Of a stretch of DNA of 64,000 bases, positions 1 through 8,224 are shown in pieces (position 1 is the first letter of the stretch; each line of letters opens with the position of its first letter). The notes under the pieces are model-generated. The model did not search any database and was not told the DNA's origin. It was given only the letters and a program-made list of their open reading frames with translations. The stretch comes from Candidatus Poribacteria bacterium (GTDB lineage: Bacteria; Poribacteria; WGA-4E; WGA-3G): positions 124,001 to 188,000 of the forward strand of contig VXMD01000082.1 in the NCBI GenBank assembly GCA_009841255.1, given 5' to 3'. A program made the position numbers and the translations under genes.

Positions 1-657
1 GTGGTGGAAAAACAAGACATCTCCCTGTTTGGCAACGACTTCCATCGGTTCGCCTAAATCCATCTTTGGAAATAGTGCACCAACATCGCGAACATGGTTT
101 GAAAATTCTGGGTTTTTCTTACGGAATTCTCGAATCCGTTGTGTACCTTCGGGCCATATCACAGTCGCTCCGCCGTGCACATTCACGTCCGTGAGGTAGG
201 TTAAACTGGTTGCTCGGAATGTCCCAGGATCCAACCGTAAATCCCGAAAGCCGCCATCCAAGTGAGGGGACGGACATTTCCACTCGGAACCCGAAACAGG
301 AAATTGATTGAGTGCCCAGATAGCATCCGGATGTTGACTCTTACAATGCGGAATCTCTGGATATTCGGAGGCGAGTTGCTTAATAATGGTGAGATACTCA
401 GGTGTACAACACGCTAAGACATCTGGATTCGTAACGCCGTAAAGCTCAACGCGCCTTCCGTCTGCCATTTTCTCCATATAAAAACCGGCGAGCGGCGGAC
501 GTTTGAAATGTCCCCATGAATCCGGATTATCCGCATCCATGCCCATCATGCGCCACATCGCTGCCTCCGCTTTTGTGACAGTCTCTTTCGGAATCAATCC
601 GGAAAGCAGTAAATAGCCTTCTTCTTCAAATCGCGTTAATTGTTCCTTTGAGAGCAT
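1..657 (-). CDS. Phytanoyl-CoA dioxygenase (PhyH) family protein, C-terminus off the window
   Basis: The minus-strand frame opens with ATG at 657 and runs without a stop to base 1, giving 219 residues of a protein that continues beyond the window. It starts like other PhyH proteins (MLSKEQLTRFEEEGYLLLSG). It contains an HLDGG segment near residue 134 that fits the HxD half of the Fe(II) facial triad, followed by the arginine-rich WPEGTQR stretch usual in the family. The distal His lies beyond the edge. PhyH enzymes are Fe(II)/2-oxoglutarate oxygenases; the substrate cannot be told. The start directly follows a leader of the interspersed A family. A second, divergent PhyH gene lies at 33672. 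Confidence 0.82.
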   Translation of the reverse strand, partial: MLSKEQLTRFEEEGYLLLSGLIPKETVTKAEAAMWRMMGMDADNPDSWGHFKRPPLAGFYMEKMADGRRVELYGVTNPDVLACCTPEYLTIIKQLASEYPEIPHCKSQHPDAIWALNQFPVSGSEWKCPSPHLDGGFRDLRLDPGTFRATSLTYLTDVNVHGGATVIWPEGTQRIREFRKKNPEFSNHVRDVGALFPKMDLGEPMEVVAKQGDVLFFHH

Positions 658-716
658 TTTTTAATCTATCGCTCCTAGACTGCCCTCCATTACATTACGG
701 GCAGGTTTTCGGTTAA
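658..716 (-). repeat. Leader element A, short GC-hairpin variant, upstream of PhyH gene
   Basis: Read on the minus strand, this is a CCTGCCC / GAGGGCAG hairpin with a GTAATGTAATG loop, followed by a short spacer and the tail ATTAAAAA directly before the ATG at 657. The same hairpin type recurs at 44333 and 50473. Bases 717-781 show nothing further that I recognise. Confidence 0.6.
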
Positions 717-781
717 GTCTCGACGCTGTTTGGAGATTTTGACGTTTCTTTCATCTTGGAAACATTAAACCAAAATTAGGG

Positions 782-872
782 TAGCCCGTAAGCGTAGCGG
801 AGGGCGGATATACGGGAAGACACGCCAACATCCAAACACCCCTTATCGAACCGAAAGGTATCATTAAAAATT
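782..872 (+). repeat. Leader element A, plus orientation, abutting a stop codon
   Basis: The element has a GCCC/GGGC hairpin, then GCGGATATACGG, then the GAACCGAAAGGTATC and ATTAAAAA tail. No plus-strand gene follows. The tail instead ends against the stop codon of the convergent PPK2 gene at 873. This is one of three copies whose tail meets a stop instead of a start. Confidence 0.65.
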
Positions 873-1685
873 TCAATCTCCAATTGTGAATTTGGTAATA
901 TCAACAGAAGGTTCGGGATACTGCATGTCGAGTCTCCTGAGCCTCTCAACAATACACTCCGTGATAACGAGGTTCCGATACCACTTCTTATTCGCGGGGA
1001 TTACATACCAAGGTGCCCAGTCGGTACTACACCTCTCGAGCATCACTTCGTAGGCTTGCATGTAATCGTCCCAATAGGCGCGTTCACGAACATCGGATTC
1101 CTCGACTTTCCAATGTTTCGTCGGATCGCTAATCCGAGATTCAAGCCGCGCTTTCTGTTCATCCTTTGAGATGTTAAGGAAAAATTTCAGGACGACTGTT
1201 CCATTTTCAACGAGCATCTTTTCAAAATCGTTGATCTGTTGATAACGCTGCGACCAGCTCTCCTCTGGCACCAGATTGTGTACCCGAACAACGAGGACAT
1301 CTTCATAATGCGAACGGTTAAAGATACCGATCTTCCCTTTCGATGGAACAGCTCTATGGGCACGCCATAAGAAATCACGGGAAAGTTCATCCGTAGAAGG
1401 GACTTTAAAACTAACAACATCGCAACCTTGGACGTTGATGCCAGCCATTACCCTCCGAATCGTGCCATCTTTGCCACACGTATCCATGCCTTGTAGGATG
1501 ATGAGCAGTGCGTGCTGATTTCCAGCGTAAAGCAGTTCCTGAAGTTTCAGGAGTTGCTTATGGAGTTTTTTCAGCCTACGCTTCGTTTGCCCTTTTTTTT
1601 CGTAAGCCCCCGTAAAATCGGGCACATAATCGTCCAGATTGACGGAATCACCGGGTTTAATAATATTCTTTGTCTCAAGTTCCAT
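873..1685 (-). CDS. ppk2: PPK2-family polyphosphate kinase
   Basis: This 270-residue cytosolic enzyme transfers phosphate between polyphosphate and nucleotides. The Walker A loop is GMDTCGKDG (residues 66-74). The Walker B region is IFNRSHYEDVLVVRVH near 121-136, both in the arrangement of PPK2 proteins. Length matches the one-domain PPK2 enzymes. Direction and nucleotide preference (AMP, ADP or GDP) cannot be fixed from sequence alone. The ATG follows an ATTAAAAAT tail like that of the interspersed leader. It stands alone between intergenic repeats, so no operon partner is implied. Confidence 0.92.
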   Translation of the reverse strand: MELETKNIIKPGDSVNLDDYVPDFTGAYEKKGQTKRRLKKLHKQLLKLQELLYAGNQHALLIILQGMDTCGKDGTIRRVMAGINVQGCDVVSFKVPSTDELSRDFLWRAHRAVPSKGKIGIFNRSHYEDVLVVRVHNLVPEESWSQRYQQINDFEKMLVENGTVVLKFFLNISKDEQKARLESRISDPTKHWKVEESDVRERAYWDDYMQAYEVMLERCSTDWAPWYVIPANKKWYRNLVITECIVERLRRLDMQYPEPSVDITKFTIGD

Positions 1686-1694
1686 ATTTTTAAT

Positions 1695-1832
1695 AGGTAT
1701 CGGTCTCCGGTTGTTGGTTATCGGTCTTCGGAAGAGCGATTGTCTATCGTCAGTTACAAGAGGATTTCGTTAAACGAAAATCTCTTAACTAAAAACTGAC
1801 TACCGAAAGGGTTGCGTAGCACCCCGAACCGA
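1695..1832. repeat. Intergenic palindromic repeat B
   Basis: Low-complexity GGTTATCGGT units are followed by AGAGGATTTCGTTAAACGAAAATCTCTT, which folds on itself, and then AACTGACTACCG. The same layout recurs at 41572, 45362, 48471, 52668, 57372 and 61955, always between genes except one copy in the kinase gene at 50684. Confidence 0.55.
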
Positions 1833-1839
1833 ACACCAA

Positions 1840-4800
1840 TTATTGCGATAAAGACTCATAGTAATTATCAACGAGTCTACGATACTCAGGCGGAACATCC
1901 TCCTTTGCGACCTGAGCGAGTCGTTTTTTCTCCTGTAGCGTATTAAGCCGCTCTTCGAGTGCGGTTTCTAACTTATCGAGGTCCCTAATAACGAATTCGT
2001 AGTTCGGAAATGGATTTGAGCGATTTCCGGGTCGGTAGTCCATCGTATCAAGCATACCGAGCCAGAGTCTATCAATTTCCCTGTCTGACTCTCTGCCACC
2101 TGTACGGGAAACCTCCTGATCCGCGGGCTCACCGGGGTTACCAGGTTGGTTCCCTCCTTGCCTTTGCATCGCCTCTTGTGCGCGTTGCATCTGCTCTTGA
2201 ATCTGCTGCTGTTGTTGCGCGAGTTGTTCCCGTCGACGCTGCTGTTCCTCCGTCTGTTCCTGACCTTCCATCGCTTGAAGTTCGCGCTGAATGTCCTGCA
2301 TCCGTTCCCGGGCTTGCTGAAGTTGTTCAAGCGCAGCTTCAAGTTGCTCTTCTTCGGTATTCGCCATACTGGCTCGCGCCTGTTGCAGATCCCCTTGTAC
2401 CTGCTCCAACGTATCTAAGACTTCCTGCTGATTCTGGTCAGCGGCTCGGAAATTCCGCCATTGCAAGGCGCGTTGCGCAGTCGCCATATCTCCGGCAGTC
2501 TGCTCTTCCACGAGCCGTCTTGTCGCATCCGCTACATCTTGGGCTGCCTCCGGATTGTCTGGAGCGAGCTGTTCCTGGATATTGCTCAGTGTACGCTCAA
2601 GTGCCTCCAGATTGCGTTGAAGTTCGCGCTGTTGATTGGCAAGCTCAGACGCTTGTTGGAAATCTTCAGGACGCATCTCTGATTGCTGAGAACGACCTCT
2701 AAGCTCCTGTGTCTGTTGCTGAACATCAGATTGTGCTTCCGTTAACTCCTGAAGTTGTTGAGATGCCCTATCAAGCGCAGCATCTGTGTATTCCACAGCG
2801 ACCTTTTCCAACTGTTCAATGGCTTCCTCAAGCCTCTCTTCCGCTTTCTGTCCCTTAGCGGCACTCAACTGTGGTTCTTCCTGTTGCATGCCCTGAGCGG
2901 CTTCCTCCATCTGTTCACCCGCCTGTTGCATCGACTGTCCAGCTTGATTTAGACGTTGTCCTTGGGTGCCTTGCCCATTTTGTTGCATGGTGTCGAGCTG
3001 CTGCGCCATTCGTTGTGCCTGTTGTGCCAACTGTTCTTGTTGTTGGCTGTTCTGCTGCATTTCACTCGGCGAAGGTTGGTTTTCACGCCCCAACTGTTGG
3101 CTTTGTTGACTCAGTTGCTGCTGCTCTCCTAACATCTGACGCGCGTGATCCAATATCTCCTGTGTCTGCTCTTGCATCTCCATATCGAGTTCGTTCTGTT
3201 GATTCTCAAGCTCGCTTTGCAGCTCTTCCATTTCAAGTTCAAGGTCCTCAGCGAGTTGAGGATTATTATTCCGCATCTGCATCAACACCTTCGGAATTTC
3301 AAGACTCACCTTTATGAGCAATTCAAGTGCTTCCTGCTCCGGCGGGATCGCCTCATCCGGACGGACAGCGTTCAAACTATCACTCGCTTCACCCATTCTG
3401 TCTATTGCCTCTTCCAAGTTCATTAAGATTTCGGGTGAAACGCCGGAGTTCATTTGCATCGCATCACTAAATTCATCCACGACCCGCTGCGTTTTATCCT
3501 TTAATTCGGTTTGTTTTTCACCCGTTTTCCGAACGGCAGCCTGATATTTCTGGGTAGCCGTCACAGGCTTCGCGCTAACGTGTTTCGATGTCTCTCGGAT
3601 AATCTCTTTCTGCGAACTAATTACATCCGAAAGTGGATTCGGCTCAGGCTCAGCCTGTCCGGGTTCTCCTTCTCCTTCGTGGAAATTCTCATTAAAAGGA
3701 CGGATTTCAATGAAGTAAATGTCGCTACTGGCTTCGCCGGGACCGGTGCGTGTGTTATTGTCGACAGCGTGCGCGTAGTAGGAGATAATATCCCCCGGTT
3801 CAACGTCAAATTCCTCCAGATAGAAGGTATAGGCACCATCCACAACGGGACGAGGGGCAGAATCAGGTCCGGATCCTACAACTGGAGTGGAAACGGAGGA
3901 TTCCATCACGAGTTCTCGCAATTCATCGGAACCGACGCGATACATGAGTTTTAATTCTGCAACGCCGTAGTCATCTGTTGCCTCAGCGATGATTCCCACC
4001 TCATCTAACTTTGTAACTTTCACATCTCGACCGGGTTCTTTGATAACAACTTCTGGCACAGCGTCTGGAATGGCTTTAATCGTGTATTCGATCGGTATCT
4101 CGTTGTTGAACCCATCAATGCATAACAACTGAATAGCATAACTTCCGTCCTCAACAACATCTATCGTAGTCGTCAGCGTGTTTCCATCAGAGATAACCAT
4201 TTGACTATCGGCTCTCGGTAGACCATTGTCGGCGTTTAGGACGTTCTCACCGGCACCAGACGGCTCTTGACCGACTGCTGATTGCCGACGACTGATGGCT
4301 ATTGACGCAGTCTGAATCGCTTTGTTCGTCGTAAGCCTGACCTCTGCTTGCGTGCCAACAACAGCATGAACATCCCCTGTCCCTGTTTGCACAACAGGTT
4401 TAAGACCCGTATAGCCAGGATACGTGTAAGCGACCGAAATCTCAGTCACCTTTGGCATTTCAAAGACTTCAACAGTGTAGCGTTCCGAAGTCGCCTCGTT
4501 CGCAACGACATAATATTCCATATCGGCATCAATGTTGAAAATTTCGTAGGCAAACCCGCGCTTATCGTTCGGGTTTCGCAACATGTTAATCTGCTGTTCG
4601 GTTGTTTTAGTTTTGGATGCGGAGACATTATTGGAAGTCACGCGATCACGATCATCGTGAGGGCGTGCATCCACTTGCTCGCCAATATTTCCATAAGTCA
4701 AGACGACCTTTTGAGTAGACTTACCGGTGACAGTCACATGAATCGGCAGACTCTTACCGCGGAGGATACGCGCATTTCCCGGTTCAACAGCGAGCCTGGT

Positions 4801-5382
4801 CGTCAAAATCGGATCCGTTTTCTCCCAAGGGACCAACACACGAAGCAGACCCGTCCGAATTTCCGTCGGAAACAGCAGTGAGAGCACAAAACAACCGACA
4901 ATGACCAAAGCCGCTATACCGACATGTTTACGGGTTCGACTGTGATCGATCGTTGCTCTGAAATTGATGCCTTTTACCCGTTCTGTGGTATCCTCAAGCA
5001 AGCGTTGGAGCATGTGTGCTTCAATCGGATCCGCCGATTCACGGTTTCCGAATTCGATGGCACTCACCAGCCGATCTTCAAGGTTCGGATGGTTGCGTTC
5101 AACGTTGAGGGCAACATCACGGAGCGTGATCGATTTCCGAAGCGGTTGAACGAGATACTTATACAATAGATAACCGATAACACCTACACCGATAACCAAT
5201 AAAGCGAGGCGTACAGTACTTGGGAGCGGCATCAGCCAATCAACTACGGCTTCACCCACCAGTAAAGCGATAACACCTGTTAGGACAATAGCAAACCCCG
5301 TCCAGAAGAGACTCCGTTTCCAGACGCGCCGTGCGTCTAAAACTCTCATTTGTAATTCTGTATAATTTTCTTTTGTATTCAC
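1840..5382 (-). CDS. DUF4175-like membrane protein with long Gln-rich coiled coil
   Basis: This is a 1180-residue protein of unknown function. Two membrane helices lie near residues 24-46 and 56-75, a third near 153-170, and the rest is probably extracytoplasmic. The N-terminus resembles DUF4175 proteins (RDVALNVERNHPNLEDRL). The middle holds beta-rich stretches. Residues about 690-1080 are extremely rich in Gln and Glu in heptad-like arrays, so a long coiled coil is expected. The start is GTG at 5382, chosen because a GGAGG lies 8 bases upstream. Long opposite-strand reading frames here come from the repeated Gln codons and are not genes. The Yip1-like gene lies just upstream on the same strand. 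Confidence 0.8.
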   Translation of the reverse strand: MNTKENYTELQMRVLDARRVWKRSLFWTGFAIVLTGVIALLVGEAVVDWLMPLPSTVRLALLVIGVGVIGYLLYKYLVQPLRKSITLRDVALNVERNHPNLEDRLVSAIEFGNRESADPIEAHMLQRLLEDTTERVKGINFRATIDHSRTRKHVGIAALVIVGCFVLSLLFPTEIRTGLLRVLVPWEKTDPILTTRLAVEPGNARILRGKSLPIHVTVTGKSTQKVVLTYGNIGEQVDARPHDDRDRVTSNNVSASKTKTTEQQINMLRNPNDKRGFAYEIFNIDADMEYYVVANEATSERYTVEVFEMPKVTEISVAYTYPGYTGLKPVVQTGTGDVHAVVGTQAEVRLTTNKAIQTASIAISRRQSAVGQEPSGAGENVLNADNGLPRADSQMVISDGNTLTTTIDVVEDGSYAIQLLCIDGFNNEIPIEYTIKAIPDAVPEVVIKEPGRDVKVTKLDEVGIIAEATDDYGVAELKLMYRVGSDELRELVMESSVSTPVVGSGPDSAPRPVVDGAYTFYLEEFDVEPGDIISYYAHAVDNNTRTGPGEASSDIYFIEIRPFNENFHEGEGEPGQAEPEPNPLSDVISSQKEIIRETSKHVSAKPVTATQKYQAAVRKTGEKQTELKDKTQRVVDEFSDAMQMNSGVSPEILMNLEEAIDRMGEASDSLNAVRPDEAIPPEQEALELLIKVSLEIPKVLMQMRNNNPQLAEDLELEMEELQSELENQQNELDMEMQEQTQEILDHARQMLGEQQQLSQQSQQLGRENQPSPSEMQQNSQQQEQLAQQAQRMAQQLDTMQQNGQGTQGQRLNQAGQSMQQAGEQMEEAAQGMQQEEPQLSAAKGQKAEERLEEAIEQLEKVAVEYTDAALDRASQQLQELTEAQSDVQQQTQELRGRSQQSEMRPEDFQQASELANQQRELQRNLEALERTLSNIQEQLAPDNPEAAQDVADATRRLVEEQTAGDMATAQRALQWRNFRAADQNQQEVLDTLEQVQGDLQQARASMANTEEEQLEAALEQLQQARERMQDIQRELQAMEGQEQTEEQQRRREQLAQQQQQIQEQMQRAQEAMQRQGGNQPGNPGEPADQEVSRTGGRESDREIDRLWLGMLDTMDYRPGNRSNPFPNYEFVIRDLDKLETALEERLNTLQEKKRLAQVAKEDVPPEYRRLVDNYYESLSQ

Positions 5383-5517
5383 CAGTTGCCTCCAGTTATG
5401 TCTTCATAGGAACGGTTTTCGTGTCAGTTTCTATCTGTCATTTGTCGCGTGTTGTTCGCAATAATCTGCCTTTCCTACATAGGTTTTGCCAACCCTCTCT
5501 CATAATCCACTGTGTAC

Positions 5518-6204
5518 TTAGGAGGCAAAGATGACTTCATACGAAATCATAAGTAGCCACAGAATCACCGCAGCGATACGAGATCTGGTCTTTTCCAGAT
5601 CAGCAAGCACGGCGATTGCTATTGCCATCACCGCGATGAGCCAGAGACTCAGCGGATTAATGTGACTGAGGAACACCAGCAGTTTAACGTTCGCATCGGA
5701 ATCAAAGAGCATGTGGAGTCCCGGAATCATTTTGAAGTCCGCTACGCTTTTGACATCGCTTGCGTCTCTAAAAACAAGCAAGAGCGCGGTGTTGACAAGT
5801 TGTATGACGCAATTGATCAGCGCAACATGGATAACAGCGGCATAGATATGCCGGAATCTTAATGTCTCATTTCTTAGCAGATATCGCGCCCCTAATTTGA
5901 GAAGAGCACCGCTAATGATAAATCCCAAAATCGCAAAGATAGGAAAGATGAAGATACCAATGTTCTTGAAAATCTGAGCGATACTTTCCGCCGCTTCAAG
6001 CTCTTCTGTCTGCAAATTACTTCTCGAAAGTGATGCATCAATCATCGCCTCGGTGTATGGCATGACAGCCCAACCGATGAGCACAGAAAACAGGTAAAAA
6101 ATAATAAAGGCGACTCCCGACCTCGGTTGGGATTTAAGACGTGTAAAGGTACTCCGTGGTTCAGCGATGAGGTCCCCGATGTTTTGCAAACTCTCTTTCA
6201 TCAT
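5518..6204 (-). CDS. Yip1-domain-like integral membrane protein
   Basis: This 228-residue protein has about five hydrophobic segments. Its N-terminus (LIAEPRSTFTRLKSQPRSGVAF) is typical of bacterial Yip1-family proteins, whose function is largely unknown. The start ATG at 6204 has GGAG three bases before it. It lies upstream of the DUF4175-like gene on the same strand with a 135-base gap, so they may be co-transcribed. A strong terminator-like hairpin at 6330-6379 separates it from the selenoprotein gene. Confidence 0.75.
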   Translation of the reverse strand: MMKESLQNIGDLIAEPRSTFTRLKSQPRSGVAFIIFYLFSVLIGWAVMPYTEAMIDASLSRSNLQTEELEAAESIAQIFKNIGIFIFPIFAILGFIISGALLKLGARYLLRNETLRFRHIYAAVIHVALINCVIQLVNTALLLVFRDASDVKSVADFKMIPGLHMLFDSDANVKLLVFLSHINPLSLWLIAVMAIAIAVLADLEKTRSRIAAVILWLLMISYEVIFAS

Positions 6205-6329
6205 TTTCTCCTACAGATTAGACAAACTCTTTCCGAAATGGTTCTTAAAGATGTGTTAGGTTGTAGGTTGATGTAAACATTGCAGGCCAATCGCCTCAGG
6301 GTACGGATAGTATAGCAAATTCCGAAGAA

Positions 6330-6379
6330 AAAAGCAAAGACATTCTCGCCTGCGCTCAAGGCATTCAGTCTTTGCTTTT
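6330..6379 (-). terminator. Rho-independent terminator
   Basis: On the minus strand GCAAAGAC and GTCTTTGC (extended by flanking A/T) pair around a 26-base loop and are followed by a run of T. It lies downstream of the redoxin gene and upstream of the Yip1-like gene. Confidence 0.65.
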
Positions 6380-6383
6380 CTAC

Positions 6384-6425
6384 AAAAAATTACGATTGAG
6401 AATCTATTCTACAGAAAAATCTCAA
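6384..6425 (-). terminator. Hairpin plus T-run overlapping the redoxin stop codon
   Basis: CTGATTGAGA and TCTCAATC pair across about 16 bases, followed on the minus strand by GTAATTTTTTG. The first arm overlaps the TGA stop of the redoxin. With the next hairpin it makes a double terminator. Confidence 0.5.
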
Positions 6426-7582
6426 TCAGGAGTTTGTTCAGGTGGTTCACTTTCTTCCGCCTCTAACTGCGTCTTTTGCCAACCGTAATCGACGCCGTTC
6501 TTGTAGAATTTATCTGGATGCTCCACTGCCCAAATTTGTTTATGGATAATCCAGTTCTGCGGGTCCAATGCCAAAGCCTTCCGCCATTCTGCCATCGCTT
6601 CCTCCTTTTTATCGATCTCCAACAAAACCAAGCCCAGTTGGAAACGCGCAGTCGCTTCAGGAGTCGTTTGGACATTTAGCGCATCTAAGGGTTTCACATC
6701 ACGGAGCAACTTCGCATTATAATCGGGATCTGACAACCATTTTTCAAGCATCGCGCGGGTTTTTTCATCTGCAACATTGATGTTGAAGGGTCCTTTCACC
6801 AATCGCCCTGCTTCATCGACCATAACACCATAAGGGATAGCTTTGAGGTCATAACGAGTGCCAAATATATTTTCTGAATCAACAAGCGTGACAAAATCGG
6901 CGTTTGCCACATCATGCCAAGGGCGTACGACGGACGTGCCTTGTGCATCGATCGCAATGGAGACAAGATTTAACTTCTCGCGGTGTTTGGCGTAAAACTG
7001 CTGCCAACCTGGCAGTTGTTCACGACACCCTCACCACGATCCCCAAACATAGAGGAGTGTCTTTTTTCCTCTGAAATCTCGTAAGCGTTTCGGTGTCCCT
7101 TCAAGGTCAGGGAGTGTGAATTCGGGGGCAAGATGCATGGGTTGAATAACCTCTAATTGGTTTGCTGATACCTCGTAGATTTCAAAGCCGAAGGGTTCAA
7201 CGACACGCGCTGGTTGGACATAAGTTATACCATCAACATCAACGAGACCCTTCTCACCATCTTGGAATTCGAGTGGCACACATAGTTCTGATACCACCCC
7301 GCCGCAGAGAACCACCATCTTCGCGCCTTCTGGGTACTCGACCTTCAAGTCGAGCCGTTTAGCGAAAGGTTCCAAAGGCACGAACCAATTACCCTCTTTA
7401 AGAATAGGAGGTGCGGCAAATGTGAGACGTTGGGCATCTATCGAAATATGAAAATCCTTTTTGTTCATATTCCCCTCTTCGGTCAACCCTACCCGTAAAC
7501 CTATTACACAGGACACCCCAACTACCAACATTACGAACCCTATTATCGCGCGCAGTTTGGAAGTCAATATTGCAATAATCAT
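6422..7582 (-). CDS. Probable selenoprotein: redoxin with in-frame TGA and C-terminal TPR region
   Basis: One reading frame is interrupted only by TGA at 7031-7033. Reading it as selenocysteine gives 386 residues. After one N-terminal membrane helix comes a copper-amine-oxidase-N-like domain (about residues 38-145). A TlpA/AhpC-type redoxin follows (APEFTLPDLEGTPKRLRDF), then the active site WGSW-U-GCREQLP. The thioredoxin fold continues with AIPYGVMVDEAGRL (cis-Pro), then a TPR-like tail. The TGA sits where redoxins have their first catalytic Cys, and a GGU-loop hairpin lies 15 bases downstream. The start overlaps the cytochrome c gene by ATGA, so the two are translationally coupled. Alternative: a Cys-to-stop mutation, giving two fragments. 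No selA, selB or tRNA-Sec gene is in the window. Confidence 0.75.
7001..7015 (-). promoter_or_regulatory. Candidate bacterial SECIS hairpin
   Basis: On the minus strand CTGCCA-GGT-TGGCAG forms a perfect six-pair stem with a GGU apical loop. The loop begins 22 bases after the TGA at 7031. Escherichia coli fdhF also carries GGU in the apical loop at a very similar distance, where SelB binds. Confidence 0.65.
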
Positions 7583-7947
7583 TGTGTCTTTTTCTCTCGA
7601 TGTTCTGAATCGTAAATTAGAAATTTAATGATCTCTTCCGCGGTCTTAGGCGTAAGCCCCGAACCCGGTTTCCGCATCATCTTATAGACATATTTTCGCC
7701 ATTCCGCTGCGGCAAAAGTCGAATTAATTGGGCGCGCAACGGTATGGCACCGGCTACATTTACGGGTAAAAAGTTCGTAAGCCTCCTGCATCTTAGGTGA
7801 ATAGGTGCTAACATTAATAAAGTTAGGTCCTTGATCCGCGGGATAGGTTTTAGGGGTTGTCTGCCGGACACGCAAAGCGTAAATCATTCCAATCCCGACG
7901 AGGAGGAGAACCCCCAACACGGTAATCCAAACAATAGATTGTTTCAT
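7579..7947 (-). CDS. Membrane-anchored cytochrome c
   Basis: This 122-residue protein has an N-terminal membrane anchor (residues 5-25) and one haem-binding motif, CSRCH (64-68), followed by a Met-containing segment (KMMRKPGSGLTP) able to supply the distal ligand. It resembles single-haem c-type cytochromes facing the periplasm. The stop codon overlaps the start of the redoxin gene by four bases, which points to a shared thiol/electron-transfer role, perhaps cytochrome maturation or thiol reduction. The Shine-Dalgarno is weak (TAAAAG). Confidence 0.85.
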   Translation of the reverse strand: MKQSIVWITVLGVLLLVGIGMIYALRVRQTTPKTYPADQGPNFINVSTYSPKMQEAYELFTRKCSRCHTVARPINSTFAAAEWRKYVYKMMRKPGSGLTPKTAEEIIKFLIYDSEHREKKTQ

Positions 7948-7975
7948 CTTTTAGTAAACTTAGATCCCCGAAACA

Positions 7976-8224
7976 TCACCTAAGTGAGTGCAGCGCGTTA
8001 ATGCTTACATCACCATCGTTTACAACATCCAATATCACGCGACTTCCATAAAGCAAAGACATTCCGACTAATGGTCCAGCGTCTGACTCTAATGTAGTCA
8101 CCTCGCGTTCTTCACCATCTCACAATACTGTCGCCAAATAAATATCAAAGTCCACCTCATTTCCATCACCGAGGAAAGCCGGTTGGTTGCCAATGCGTTG
8201 GAGTGTGAGGCGACTTATCAAAAA
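7976..8224 (-). pseudogene. Remnant of a clan AA (retropepsin-like) aspartic protease
   Basis: The minus-strand frame after the transketolase stop reads LQRIGNQPAFLGDGNEVDFD, then a TGA, then DGEEREVTTLESDAGPLVGM and SLLYGSRVILDVV. This is the C-terminal half of the small clan AA aspartic proteases, including the DPLVGMSLLYG-like signature. The N-terminal half with the catalytic DTG is gone. The TGA falls where the family often has Trp (TGG to TGA). It is therefore a decayed gene fragment, probably cut when transketolase was placed next to it. Confidence 0.65.

Noticed and set aside
2010-2702. Long plus-strand reading frame opposite the Gln-rich gene
   Set aside because: It exists because CAG/CAA-rich codons read in reverse avoid stops. 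The composition is unlike a protein and no ribosome site is present.
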